From positions 2,084,896 through 2,148,895 of the forward strand of contig OY986963.1 of the NCBI GenBank assembly GCA_963920575.1: DNA of 64,000 nucleotides, read 5' to 3'. The notes beneath the pieces are model-generated. The model searched no databases. It had not been told where the DNA came from and was given only the letters and a program-made list of their open reading frames with translations. This DNA comes from Narthecium ossifragum. Taxonomy: Eukaryota > Streptophyta > Magnoliopsida > Dioscoreales > Nartheciaceae. A program made the translations under genes and the position numbers. Below, piece by piece: positions 21,080-31,212 of this stretch. Numbering within the stretch: position 1 is the stretch's first letter; each line of letters starts with the position of its first letter.

Positions 21080-21620
21080 TAAACAACAAATCCCCCTTGA
21101 ATTAATCAAGCCATGCATAAACCAGTACTGATCGATGCATAGCATCAATGGAACTAATCTCTGGACTAGTAATGCCTGCCATCCGGTCTGTAGCTCCCCC
21201 CCACCCCCCTGCTATAGTCTCTGGACTAGTATAAATTTAAAACATACACAAAATCTCCAAACATATAACTGTAGAGAGAGATAGAAGCTTTGATCGATGA
21301 GCCCAATGGCGAGGATACATAACTTCTCACCGGACAGCAACAGCCGGGTGTTTAACTTCCGGTACACAGAAAATTAAACACAGCTGCGAGAAAATTAACC
21401 TCTACAGTACACCCTGTCTGCATCACGATTACAAGATCCGGGATAGGCAAAGGACTTTGTTACCAAACCCATACAACGATGAAAACTTCACTCAAGGAGG
21501 AGGACATACCTTTTGGTCATCAATCTGGGGATTTTCAACCTAGTTGGTGGGGTGACTACTTCATTGAGCACCCTCTAGCTCTTGTCTTCTAAACACCATG
21601 TGTCTATATATATATATAAC
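21080..21620 (+). pseudogene. Orphan TPS 5' region and exon 1
   Basis: This block is homologous to 39948-40460, the 5' flank and exon 1 of TPS-E. Exon 1 remnants read TTTTGGTCATCAATCTGGGG and then PSWWGDYFIEHPLALVF, where TPS-B has PSVWGDYFITHPDHLQ. No exon 2 follows; TPS-B begins 400 bases on. It marks a further TPS copy lost by rearrangement. Confidence 0.7.
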
Positions 21621-21944
21621 TATGATTTCTGGGTTTATTTGTCTTCCCCAATAGCCGCCTCAGATCAATCACTCTGAGAATAGTCTTTCGGAGCAAAAGT
21701 ATATCTCATAGAGGGGCGAGCTCTCCTTTCCACTTAGATTCTGACAGTTCGGAGAAGAGGGACGACTAAAGGCACAGGATTCAGATATAAGGAACGCCGG
21801 TCCAGTCCCAGCAAGACAATGCCCCTGCTTTTAAATGAAGTACTTCTTAAGAAAGGGGCACGTGCGTTGATTTTTTTTTAGGAATTTTTTTTAAAATAAT
21901 ATTAAATCTCGCTGCAACTCAATGAAAGTGACACCAAATTTCTT

Positions 21945-21952
21945 CATATATA
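21945..21952 (+). promoter_or_regulatory. Putative TATA box of TPS-B
   Basis: CATATATA, 80 bases before the ATG at 22025. Homology with TPS-A begins only about 120 bases before the ATG, so the two genes share a core promoter but not distal regulatory DNA. Confidence 0.45.
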
Positions 21953-22024
21953 CGCAGCTTAATTCCCTGCATATTTCTTGATCATACGCAGCTCAGAGGT
22001 GGTTGTTCAAAGGCGAGATAAGAG

Positions 22025-22168
22025 ATGGAAGCTCATTATTGTTCCTCAAACCATAGTCCGCAAACTTCTGTCGAGGCGGACATGGCATTTGGTCGCCAAT
22101 CTGTTCAGTTTCAACCTTCTGTATGGGGTGACTACTTCATCACCCATCCTGATCACCTGCAGGTATTG

Positions 22169-22238
<70 letters not shown>

Positions 22239-25016
22239 ACTGATATTGCTCAGTTTACCAACTTCAAAGCATTAATAATGTATGTTGTTCCATTAATTCT
22301 TCTAGCTAGAGGACCAAACTTAATTATTGTAAAAGCTCGCTTTTGTAGGGCTCAAACGCAAAAAAGGAGCTGAGAGCTGAGGAGTTGAGGATATCAGTCA
22401 AGAGTATGTTCAAAGAAACCGATGACGTGCTGGAGAAGATGAAGCTGATAGATTCCCTCCAACGACTGGGCTTGGATTATCGATTCAAAGAGGAGATCTC
22501 AGAGGCACTGAGTTTCATCCACAGTGTTAATGTCGACCATCATGATTTGCATACAACTGCTCTGCATTTTCGACTACTGAGACAACAAGCCTACAACGTG
22601 CCCTCCGGTAAAAAAATCGAAGAAAATAGTCTTCAATTAATATAACTTAAATACCTAGTTGAACACACTTCTTAATTCCTATATCGGGTTAAGTTTTCAG
22701 GACAATTAACAATTCAACAAACAGAGCTATATATATATATATATATATATAAAGCGATGAATATATGCAAGTGTTTAAAATTGATATACATGAATGAAGA
22801 CCAAGCACAACTTTGCCACTATATAGGTTTTAGTGCATGTTTTACGTAAAGCTTTCATGCATATATATTGACTGCATGCAGATGTGTTTAAGAAGTTCAA
22901 AGATGGCAAAGGAAATTTCAAGGAAAGTTTAAGTGGTGATGCCAAGGCGCTGTTTAGCCTCTATGAAGCAACTTTTCTAGCAACAAAAGAGGATCAAATA
23001 CTGGATGAGGCCAGGGCTTTTGCCAGGGTTCATCTTGAAATGATAATGCCACAAATGGAATCTTCTTTACGAGCACAGACCAAGTTAGCTTTGGAAACAC
23101 CCTTCTTCCGAGGAATTAGGCGACTAGAGGCAAGGTATTACATCTCTATCTATGGAAATGATGATGAGGCTCACAACCCTCAACTCCTAGAGCTTGCCAA
23201 GATTGATTATAATCTGTTGCAATTGTTGCACCGAGCCGAGCTTGCTAGCATCTCCAAGTAAGTTCAAAAACTCTCCTTTTTTTCTGTTCCGAAGACTCTC
23301 TTGCATGCGTGCATCACAACTAAGTAAGCTTTTGGATTGAGTAATTACAGTTCACAGAGATCTTTTTATAGATTTGGGTTTCTGAGCTGATACGTACTTC
23401 CAATCGTACTTAAAAAGCTAGCTCTCTTGGTTGTGCAGGTGGTGGAAGGATGTTGGTTTTGTACAAAAATTTACTTTTGCCAGGGATAGGTTGGTGGAGG
23501 GCTACTTTTGGACCTCAGGAGTCTTTTTTGAGCCTCAACACTCACAGGCGAAGATACTGCTAACTAAATTTTTAGCCTTGATAACGATAATGGATGACCT
23601 TTTCGATGTGTATGGCACCATTGAGGAGCTCCAAAAGTTCACAGATGTGTTCCAAAGGTAATTGTCATGATCGCAAGCACAATTGATATCTTTTCTTAAT
23701 TTACTTGTGTGTATAATATGTAGGTCATCTCTTGATCTCCATTTTGTTAATTGTTATTCTTCGATCTTTTAGATGGGAGCTTCATGATGTGGCTGAACTA
23801 CCAGAGTATATGCAAGTTTATATCCATGAATTTGCTAGGTTTGTCCGAGAAGTAGAGGAGACGATTCCAAGTGAAGAAAGGGTTACTTGTATCCACTTCC
23901 TGAAAAAAGTGGTATTAATTGCATCCTTTTGCTTCCTTAATTTCTCTTGCTACTAAATAATTCTGGTGGGTATATATATATATATATCTCTGTGTGTGTG
24001 TGTGTGTGTATGTTTGATGCATGAATATGGAGCTTATTAATTTTTGCTGCGGAACAGATCAAGGCACAGGTTGCATCATACTTCCAGGAGGCGAAATGGG
24101 CTAGCAAAGGATACAAGCCAACCCTTGAAGAGTACCTTAATGTTTCAGCAGTTAGTGGCACCTACCCCATGTTCATAACAGCATCCGTAATTTTCAGCGG
24201 AGACAAGGTGAGCAAGGAAGGCTTGGTTTGGTTGACAAGCTTGCCTAAAAGCGTTGAAGGATCCTCCCTAATCGCAAGGATTCTTGATGATACTGTCTCA
24301 GCTGAGGTAATTTAGATGCATATATACGGACGTACGTACGTGGAATTAAATCATAACTAGTACATACTTACAGCTGAGTGGCTGACATATATGAGTTTAG
24401 TTTGCCTCATACACGTACGGCAGCTTCAATTGTACCACCATGCATCATACGTACCTAGTGGTCTAGATCGTTGTGAATCTCATCAAAAGGTCGAGATCTT
24501 TATGACACATAATAATCGATAAGGCCTTTGGACGGGATTTAAAAGATCGAGGCTTTTGAATGGGACTCAAAACAATCCAAGCCGTTAGTACGTACGTATG
24601 ATGAGGTTCGGTGGTACGAGGCAATAAACTGAACTCAACATACATGCATGCATACCCCCCAAAAATTAACCATGCCGTCTTTTTTTTTTTCAATAATTTT
24701 TGCTGCATGTCTTGTTTAGCTCGAGAAAGAGAGGGAACATGTGGCTACGAGCGTGGAGTGTTACATGAATGATCACGCTGTCTCTGAGGAAGAAGCACGA
24801 GAGAAGCTTCAAGAAATAGTTGAGAAATCATGGAAAGATATGAACGAGGTGTGCCTGCAGACTCCACGTCCTCTGGAATTGTCTCACCTTACGAAGATTA
24901 TAGATTTTGCTCGTGTGCCTGAAGTCGTATACAAGCATGGAGATGGTTATACTTTCCCGGGGGGTAGGATGAAAGATCATATTGCATTACTCTTCGTTGA
25001 TCCAATTCCTGCTTAA
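22025..25016 (+). CDS. TPS-B: intact sesquiterpene synthase (TPS-a type)
   Basis: Class I terpene synthase of 558 aa, expected to cyclise farnesyl diphosphate in the cytosol; the product cannot be told from sequence. Exons: 22025-22162, 22349-22607, 22882-23257, 23439-23657, 23773-23911, 24058-24306 and 24720-25016, all GT-AG, the usual seven-exon TPS-a layout. Motifs seen: RQx8W at residues 24-34 (the common RRx8W with the second R replaced), RDR at 273-275, DDLFD at 310-314 for the Mg-diphosphate site, and DDTVSAELE at 454-462 (NSE/DTE). Only 23 residues precede RQx8W, so there is no plastid transit peptide, which fits a sesquiterpene rather than monoterpene synthase. The start is the first ATG in frame and gives a standard length. 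It is the only TPS in the window with every exon intact. An intact P450 of the same array lies 11 kb away. Confidence 0.9.
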
Positions 25017-25425
25017 TTAAAATTAAAAATGGGGGAAATAATACTTTGGTTGTATTAATTATCAACTTTATTTCGGTTTTTCGTTTCAAATAAGGTTTCA
25101 GTGTGGGGAATGATCCTTCCTAGTTCCTAGGGTAGGTTCAGAATGTACCTCATACTATTATCATATATGGGCTCGATGCCCAGAATGCTGTAATCCGGTG
25201 ATGAATAAGAAAAGAATAAATAAAATAAACCACTTTTCTGTCTCTGTATATCTCTCTGATATGGATATATACGTTGCAATATATATTATAAACGGGTAAT
25301 CGGCTAAACCTCCATAATAACCAAACTTTACTGTTCAAAAAACCACTTCATGTGTTTTAAGCCAAAAACCCCATTTAGTAGTTAGTTATATTGTTCCGCG
25401 AGTAACTAATAAATAAATGACGACA

Positions 25426-25715
25426 TCAGCCTTGACCATCCCTATTTTCAAACCTACACTGAATTGGGTCATGATGGCAGGACTGGGTTAACAGAACATT
25501 TAGCTGAGTCAGAAAGGCATCAGCCTTGACCATCCTTATTTTCAAACCTACCGATTCAGTAAGAATTGCCTGCCAAATGAACAAAAAATGAATATTGAAA
25601 ATTGCCAAAGGAAGCTGCGGAAGGAAGGACATCGCTATCTGCCAAATGAACAAAAAATGAATATTGAAAATTGCCAAAGGAAGGACATCGCTATCTGCCA
25701 AATGAACAAACTAGA
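25426..25715 (+). repeat. Two sets of direct repeats
   Basis: GCATCAGCCTTGACCATCC with TATTTTCAAACCTAC occurs near 25426 and 25510. CTGCCAAATGAACAAAAAAT with GAATATTGAAAATTGCC occurs near 25571 and 25640, with a partial third copy at 25697. They lead into the minisatellite. Confidence 0.8.
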
Positions 25716-25749
25716 GAGAGAGAGAGAGAGAGAGAGAGTGGAAAGTGTA

Positions 25750-26440
25750 AAAGTCAGTCCATTGAGAGAAAACTCAATCCAATGAGAGAAAATGAGAGAA
25801 AACTCAGTCCAATGAGAGAAAACCCAGTCCAATGAGAGAAAACCCATTCTAATGAGGGAAAACTCATTCTAATGAGAGAAAACCCAGTCCAATGAGAGAA
25901 AACTCAGTTGATTGAGAGAAAACCCATTTCATTGAGAGAAAACTCAGTCCAATGAGAGAAAACTCAGTTGATTGAGAGAAAACCCATTTCATTGAGAGAA
26001 AACTCAGCCCAATGAGAGAAAACCCAGTCCAATGAGAGAAAACCCATTTCATTGAGAGAAAACCCAGTCCATTGAGAGAAAACCCATTCCCATAAGAAAA
26101 AACTCTATCTATTGAGAGAAACCCCATTACATTGAGAGAAAACCCATTCAGTTGAGAGAAAAATCTATCTATTACATTGAGAGGAAACCCATGACATTGA
26201 GAGAAAACTCTATCTATTGAGAGAAAACCCATTACATTGAGAGAAAACCCATTCAGTTGAGAGAAAACTCTATCTATTACATTGAGAGGAAACCCATGAC
26301 ATTGAGAGAAAACTCTATCTATTGAGAGAAAACCCATTACATTGAGAGAAATCCCATTCAGTTGAGAGAAAACTCTATCTATTACATTGAGAGAAAACCC
26401 ATGACATTGAGAGAAAACTCATTCACTTGAGAGAAAACTC
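25750..26440 (+). repeat. 20-bp minisatellite with 105-bp higher-order unit
   Basis: About 35 copies of (C/T)ATTGAGAGAAAACCCA with variable 3-5 base linkers. In the right third CTATCTATTACATTGAG recurs at 26165, 26270 and 26375, exactly 105 bp apart, so groups of five units were amplified together. The minus strand stays open for 157 codons (25864-26337, GFLSxxRVFS-like repeats) because the unit lacks stops; this is not taken as a gene. Confidence 0.9.
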
Positions 26441-26445
26441 TATCT

Positions 26446-26475
26446 ATTTTGTGTGAAGAAGAAGTCACACAAAAT
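26446..26475. repeat. Perfect hairpin at minisatellite edge
   Basis: ATTTTGTGTGA and TCACACAAAAT (11-bp arms) surround an 8-base loop exactly where the minisatellite stops. Confidence 0.8.
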
Positions 26476-26499
26476 ATACACCAGGAGTGACGTGATCCC

Positions 26500-27500
26500 A
26501 CCTTTTTATTAATTAAAAGAAATGAAGAATAAAGCCAGAAAATTGGAAAAAGACTGACGCCTTCTGGCGTCTTTTTCTTGTATAATTCTGTTCGTTATCA
26601 TGATGCCGGTCATACTTTTATGAATTTTTTTTTTTCTGGGTTTGGGAGGAGCTCCACATGGCCCCCCCCCCCCCCCCCTCTCTCCCCGCACACAGCACAC
26701 TTGGCCGTTTGCAATCGCCCTTTGCGTGTTTGGCTGCTTAGCAGTCGCTTTACTTTCTACCTCATTGCAGTGGATAGGTGTCATTAGAGAGTGGTTGTAA
26801 AGGAAAACAATCAATCAATCCCCAGTCTTTGTGGCTTCAGGTGCAAGGTTATCACCAAATCCATTACCAGATTGCCTTGGTGGGTTCTCTCTCATTTCTC
26901 AATCATCAAAGGGGAGTGAAGCAAGAGAAAGCTGTAAAAAAGCTGGCTTCTTGGGTGTGATTTTGGCCGGAACGGTGAAAGGTGGTGGAATTCGTGTTTT
27001 TTGGAGCATTGTCTCGCTGGTTCCTGATCTTGGTATATATTGGCTGTCTTGTTGGAATTATCTAGGAAAGTGGTCTTTTTCCTCTTGCATTTTGTTCTGT
27101 CGTAAAGAGAGGCTCTCGGATGGAGTATGACTTCCAATGCAGTCGGTCGCCTTTGTTGGTGCTGAAATAGAGAAGTTTCTCATTGGGGTTTTGGTTTTCA
27201 GAGGCTCCCTGAGAGCAGGGTAACTGGGAAGGAAGCAAGGGCATGCGTGCCTCTCCTCCTCGTCCCGCTCCTTCTACCACTTCTTTCCGTACCTCATCGC
27301 CGCTCCTGACGGTCGAGGAACTGGCTACCCGGCTCGGTTTCGAGATGACCGTGGCCGAACTCGAGCGCCTGTTCCGGCATGAGTAGGTTAAGAAAAAGAT
27401 TTTGAAAGCTGTCTGGGGTTTTCATCCCAAAAACAATCTGCTATGTTTTATTGCCCCCCATAAGTCTTACTTATGGGGGATTGGCCAATTCCCCCGTTTT
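26500..27500 (+). mobile_element. Retroelement-like leader with short ORF
   Basis: A GC-mixed stretch with a 20-C run (26660-26680) and, at 27243-27386, a 47-aa frame MRASPPRPAP... ending ELATRLGFEMTVAELERLFR. It resembles the leader and start of a LINE ORF1, but no nucleic-acid-binding or reverse transcriptase domain follows, and the family is not certain. From about 27505 sequence homologous to the TPS-E 5' intron begins, so the insertion ends there. Confidence 0.3.
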
Positions 27501-27504
27501 TTTA

Positions 27505-28137
27505 CCTATGTCTAATTATCTATTATTGCTCATATACATCCTCGACTTCAAATAAGCATTGACACAATTAATATATATCGTCCCAATTCCTCCAAATTAA
27601 AAGGGCCATAGACGTTCTATTTGAGTTTTGCTTGTGCACAGAGGTCAAATGAATCCATGGATCAGCTCAAAGCTGATCGAGGAGCTAAGGAAATCAGTCA
27701 AGAAATTGTTGATAGAAACCGATCGATGATGACGAATCACTGAATCAGAGAAAATGAAACTGATCGATTCACTACATAGACTCGGCTTGGATTATCACTT
27801 CAAAGAGGAGATCATCTGAGAGGCACTGAGACGCATCCACAGTGACAATACTGACCATATATAATGAGGTGGATCATGCACTGCCAGAGCACATGCAAGT
27901 CTATCTTCATTCATTTGCAAGCTTTATTCAAGAAGTTGAGGAGTCATTGCTTGATGAAGAAAGCATTACTTATATGCACTTTCTGAACAAAGCATTACTT
28001 ATATGCACTTTCGGAAGAAAGCGGTATTATACAACATGCACTTTTGAAGCCAGAGCAAATTCTGAAAACCATTTTAGTAGTCTGCTCACAAACATAATTA
28101 ACTATCTGATGTATTTAAAGCGATCATAAAAATATGT
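27505..28137 (+). pseudogene. TPS-D: exon 2 fused to exon 5
   Basis: 27505-27640 matches intron 1 of TPS-E, and 27642-27860 matches its exon 2 (KMKLIDSLHRLGLDYHFKEE), with an inserted ATCGATGA and an in-frame stop (TGA for TCA near 27818). At 27864 the exon 2 sequence jumps directly into TPS exon 5 (HALPEHMQVYLHSFASFIQE), and from there about 475 bases are nearly identical to 18995-19467. Exons 3, 4, 6 and 7 are missing. The fusion is best explained by copying of the TPS-C tail into this place. Confidence 0.8.
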
Positions 28138-28277
28138 TATGTGTAAAAATATTGCCAATATATATCGAATCCATATAGACCAAGCAAAAAAAAAAAGAAA
28201 AAAGAAAACTATCTAGCATACATCGGTGATGCTTATACAATTGCTGATTACAGACGTGTCGAGCACGCTTAAATTTT

Positions 28278-28345
28278 TTCAGTAGGTCACCCATCGTGTG
28301 ACTACTCCAGGTGCTCCAGGTCGAGCACGCTTAACCATGAAGTTT
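28278..28345 (-). repeat. 5S-rRNA-derived segment, second copy
   Basis: CAGTAGGTCACCCATCGTGT, CTCCAGGTGCTCCAGGTCGA and CACGCTTAACCATG repeat the segment at 19395-19470 within the same duplicated block; TTTGGCGGATCACTGCCA after it resembles the sequence after the copy at 2698. Confidence 0.65.
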
Positions 28346-28389
28346 TTTGGCGGATCACTGCCAGCACGCTTAACCGAGGAAAATTTGAG

Positions 28390-28640
28390 ACCCTTTGAAG
28401 TGTATATGATTGCATCAAACCTCTTCGGCTTGAATTCATCCGCATCGTCCCAATACTGTGGATCCCTGCCATCGCCCACGCATTTATTATCACTCGTCTT
28501 TGCACGTATCTAGCTTGTAATACAAAACTTGGCATGTCTTGTGGGCTATATAGCATGCATGGAACTAACACTTGCCAACCTGCACTGCCACTTCCATTGG
28601 AATTTGGAAGCTACCCAATGGAGAAGTCTTGCATAACACG
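28390..28640. pseudogene. P450-4: debris in two orientations
   Basis: On the minus strand 28395-28535 matches the P450 second exon around RVIINAWAMGRDPQYWDD and EEFKPERF, with frame changes. On the plus strand 28558-28635 matches GIELTLANL...HWKLPNG from the end of the same exon. The two pieces are head to tail in opposite orientation, so the copy was broken by an inversion and the heme loop between them is lost. Confidence 0.65.
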
Positions 28641-29335
28641 AAAACGATTGTAATGAGCTCAAAGACTCCATTATATATGATTGGTCGTCCGGTCCATTCT
28701 AGTGGGTGTCACCCTCATAATAATATACCAAGCTATATGATCAGTCTTCATCAGATCTATTTATTCTGTTGAAACATTCAAATTGTCTTACAGTTCGACA
28801 ATAGATGCGTTGACCCCAATGACGAAGATATGCTTGTGGCTTGCAATTAGGCAATTAAGTTTCTCAACAACGAATACATCATGCTTTGTGCTGTGCTGTC
28901 TAAAGCATCACATAACTTTTCAATGTTGTAAGATATCTCCTAAGGATAGTCATACACAGGATGTTAAAAGGTGCATCCCAACTATATAAAATTAGCATTC
29001 TCATCACATAACAAAAAGCAAGTTGGGTCCTGTTAGCACTTCAAATAAAACCTTAATAGGCCATGGAATCAAATTATTTGGGCTACAACATTGGTGATCT
29101 TCTTGCAGAAGGAAGAAATTTGATCCATTTAAGTCTTATCTCCCAAGCTGTTAGAATCAGCAAAGAAAAGTTAACTAAATTACCTCAATGCCTGAAAAGT
29201 AGGCAATGATCAGTTTCGCAGGGCTGCTTCCATCAAAATTTTCTTGCACATGCAACACCTTTGCAGAGAAGGACAATGAATTAGATGAAAAAAACCACAG
29301 TTTGAAAAAAACCTAGTATCATATGCCATACTTAA
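28641..29335. other. Spacer with block shared with 39.4-39.5 kb; one exon-like piece
   Basis: 28632-28770 is homologous to 39399-39545 (shared CATAACACGAAAACGATTGT and GATTGGTCGTCCGGTCCATT). On the minus strand 29185-29262 an exon-like frame VLHVQENFDGSSPAKLIIAY is bordered by AG and GT but was not recognised. It may belong with the adjacent replication factor C fragment. Confidence 0.4.
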
Positions 29336-29349
29336 ACCATAGTTGGTGA

Positions 29350-29418
29350 GCACCTGCACGACCTCGTCCTGATGGGCGACGTCCTTCACCTGCTTGGGTC
29401 GGCTGCGACCAAGAGAGA
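29350..29418 (-). pseudogene. Replication factor C small-subunit exon fragment
   Basis: The minus strand reads RPKQVKDVAHQDEVVQVLTN, matching the N-terminal region of the clamp-loader subunit RFC2/RFC4 (YRPKQVKDVAHQEEVVRVL in plants), just before the Walker A segment. Neither the start nor the ATPase domain follows, so it is an isolated captured or copied exon, not a gene. It lies among TPS/P450 debris. Confidence 0.65.
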
Positions 29419-29453
29419 TTAGAGATAGTTAGGGAACCTGGATCAAAAGAGGG

Positions 29454-29880
29454 TTAGGGTTTAGGGTTTGGGAGATGGGGATGTGCTCTTGGGGCAGTGG
29501 GGGGAGGGAAGGAGAGAGAGAGGGTGGAAAACGTGGCCTTTCTCGTGCGTTTGGGGGTTGCTGACGCCGACGCCGGGGGGAGAGAGTGACGAGATGAGAG
29601 GACGAGGAGGGGGGCGGTGGGGGGAGGGAAGGAGAGGGAGAGATCGCCGCGCCGGGGAGAGAGAGGGACGAGCGGTCGGGGGTTTGGGATTTTGAAACAT
29701 ACCGTCAAATTTTGCGCGGATGCCGGAGGAGGAGAAGCGCGCGGATGCCGGAGGAGGAGTCGGAGCCGGCGCCGCCGTCGGAGAGAGAGGAACGAGAGAT
29801 CAGGACCCGGGGAGGGAGGGAGAGAGAGAGCGGGGGAAAAATTAAAACGCGCGCCCAAAATTCTCTCTCCTTCGTCTGTT
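29454..29880. repeat. GA-rich low-complexity stretch
   Basis: Purine-rich runs (GGGGGGAGGGAAGGAGAG, twice) and two copies of GCGCGGATGCCGGAGGAGGAG (29714 and 29738). Overlapping open frames on both strands have no domain and are treated as composition artefacts. It could be leader DNA captured with the replication factor C fragment. Confidence 0.6.
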
Positions 29881-29893
29881 TATAATCTGGTTT

Positions 29894-29953
29894 CAGAAAG
29901 GCCGGACACGTGGCGCGCTCTGATTGGGCCACGTGACGTGACCCTTGCAAGGC
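29894..29953. promoter_or_regulatory. 56-bp G-box-bearing segment, copy of 19478-19535
   Basis: CAGAAAGGCCGGACACGTGG, CGCGCTCTGATTGGGCC and ACGTGAC occur here and at 19478-19535. It contains ACACGTGGC and GCCACGTGAC, two CACGTG G-boxes 20 bp apart. Function is not shown; it may be a dispersed repeat end. Confidence 0.5.
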
Positions 29954-29974
29954 CCTTGGTTGTAGCAAAATTCT

Positions 29975-30110
29975 TGATTGAAAGCCCCCCCATGGAGGAA
30001 GTCCATTTGACATAGACATAGAAGGGTCCTTTGGAGTTACGGTTCGCAGGAAATCCAACTTGACCTTGTGTGCCATCCCCTCATGTTACTAGTCCAGCAA
30101 CATAACTAAG
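29975..30110 (+). pseudogene. P450-5: last codons of a P450
   Basis: Matches the last 45 codons of P450-2 (ESPPMEEVHLT here for WKPPHGGSPCDIDI, then GSFGVTVRRKSNL). A 1-base change near the end breaks the frame. The downstream 600 bases (30125-30720) also align with the P450-2 3' flank (38143-38818), so this is one end of a duplicated block whose 5' part is gone. Confidence 0.8.
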
Positions 30111-30956
30111 ATCGATGGGCGAAAAATACTTTTAGTTCTGGTACCTAATTAAACCACAGAAGCATCGATTTCAGTTTCGGTTTATTTTCCTTCCCTTTGT
30201 AATGCCCGCCATCAAGAGATGCGTCGGTGGAATAAAATCCGAAAGAACGCAGAGCAGAAATAATGGAACTAATTATAAGAGGGAATTGGGCGAGGTTTCT
30301 CATGAATATACAAGAAGCAAACCACTTGAACAAAGAAAAAAAATATTCTTGAATCCAACTTTAATTCTTTGCCTATTTTATTTATCAGGGCCTTCTTTAG
30401 AATTAAAATAGGAAATTAGAAAAACAAGTAAGTTCAAATGAAAATTACAGACTACTAATTAGCTGAAAACCAGCTCCTGTGATTGCACATTAAATTAGAA
30501 TATAAAAAATACAACTCCAAATTCATGCCCTCGTGATAAAACCTATTAAACCTATAAGTTCTTAATTGGAAAATATAAAAAAAATTAATTAATTAATTAG
30601 AATGATGTGCACTATGTCGGGTTGGGCATCATCGATCCAATCTTAGCTGGACTAGGCCAACAAATGTAATCACACCTCTTTAAGTAGACCTGATCAAAAC
30701 CACTAGAGGAACAATTAATTAATGACCAAACTAACTACTCTCAGTTTATCTTTACTTGGCCAATTAACTTAATTTTGAGTTGAATCCGGACAATGGGAGG
30801 ATTAAGATTGCAATAAACATATTTAGGTCTTAATATTTATAATTAATAAACTTTCACAAAATTTTTATTTTTGATTCATGGGCAGAAAATTATTAACCCA
30901 CCACACATATATGCATGCATGTTCGGTGCCCTATTTTCTTTCCGAGTATATATATA

Positions 30957-31209
30957 CTAGTAAATCCCCCTATCACCTGGTAGGGTAACTACCCTCTCTC
31001 CCCATCTCCCCTACTAACTCCCCACTAACCCCCCTAACTCCCCCCACTAACTTTCCACCTCTCTCACTAACTCCCCCAACTAACTTCCCACCTCTTCCAC
31101 TAACTCCCCTCCACCTAGGCTCCACGTAGGATCATCCCTGCCACATAGGACGCCATTAGGACAAACCAAAAGTTTCATTGTTAACCATCCTGCTATATAA
31201 GGATGATGA
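30957..31209 (-). mobile_element. Helitron family b, minus strand
   Basis: Read on the minus strand it begins TCATCATCCTTATATAG at 31209 and ends with CCTACCAGGTGATAGG then CTAG at 30957, followed by T. Internal GGGAGTTAGTG-type repeats and the CCTACGTGGAGCCTA block match 4785-5045. Confidence 0.7.
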
Positions 31210-31212
31210 TTA

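Noticed and set aside
25864..26337. 157-codon minus-strand open frame
   Set aside because: It runs through a 20-bp minisatellite whose unit lacks stops; the repeat explains the frame and no start context or domain supports a gene.
25750..26440. CRISPR-like repeat array
   Set aside because: Repeats are contiguous with variable short linkers, not unique spacers, and the DNA is plant nuclear; this is a minisatellite.
26546..26580. Bacterial contamination suggested by a terminator-like hairpin
   Set aside because: The flanking sequence is continuous plant repeat and no bacterial genes are nearby.
29454..29858. Overlapping GA-rich frames on both strands
   Set aside because: Composition artefact of purine-rich DNA; no domain.
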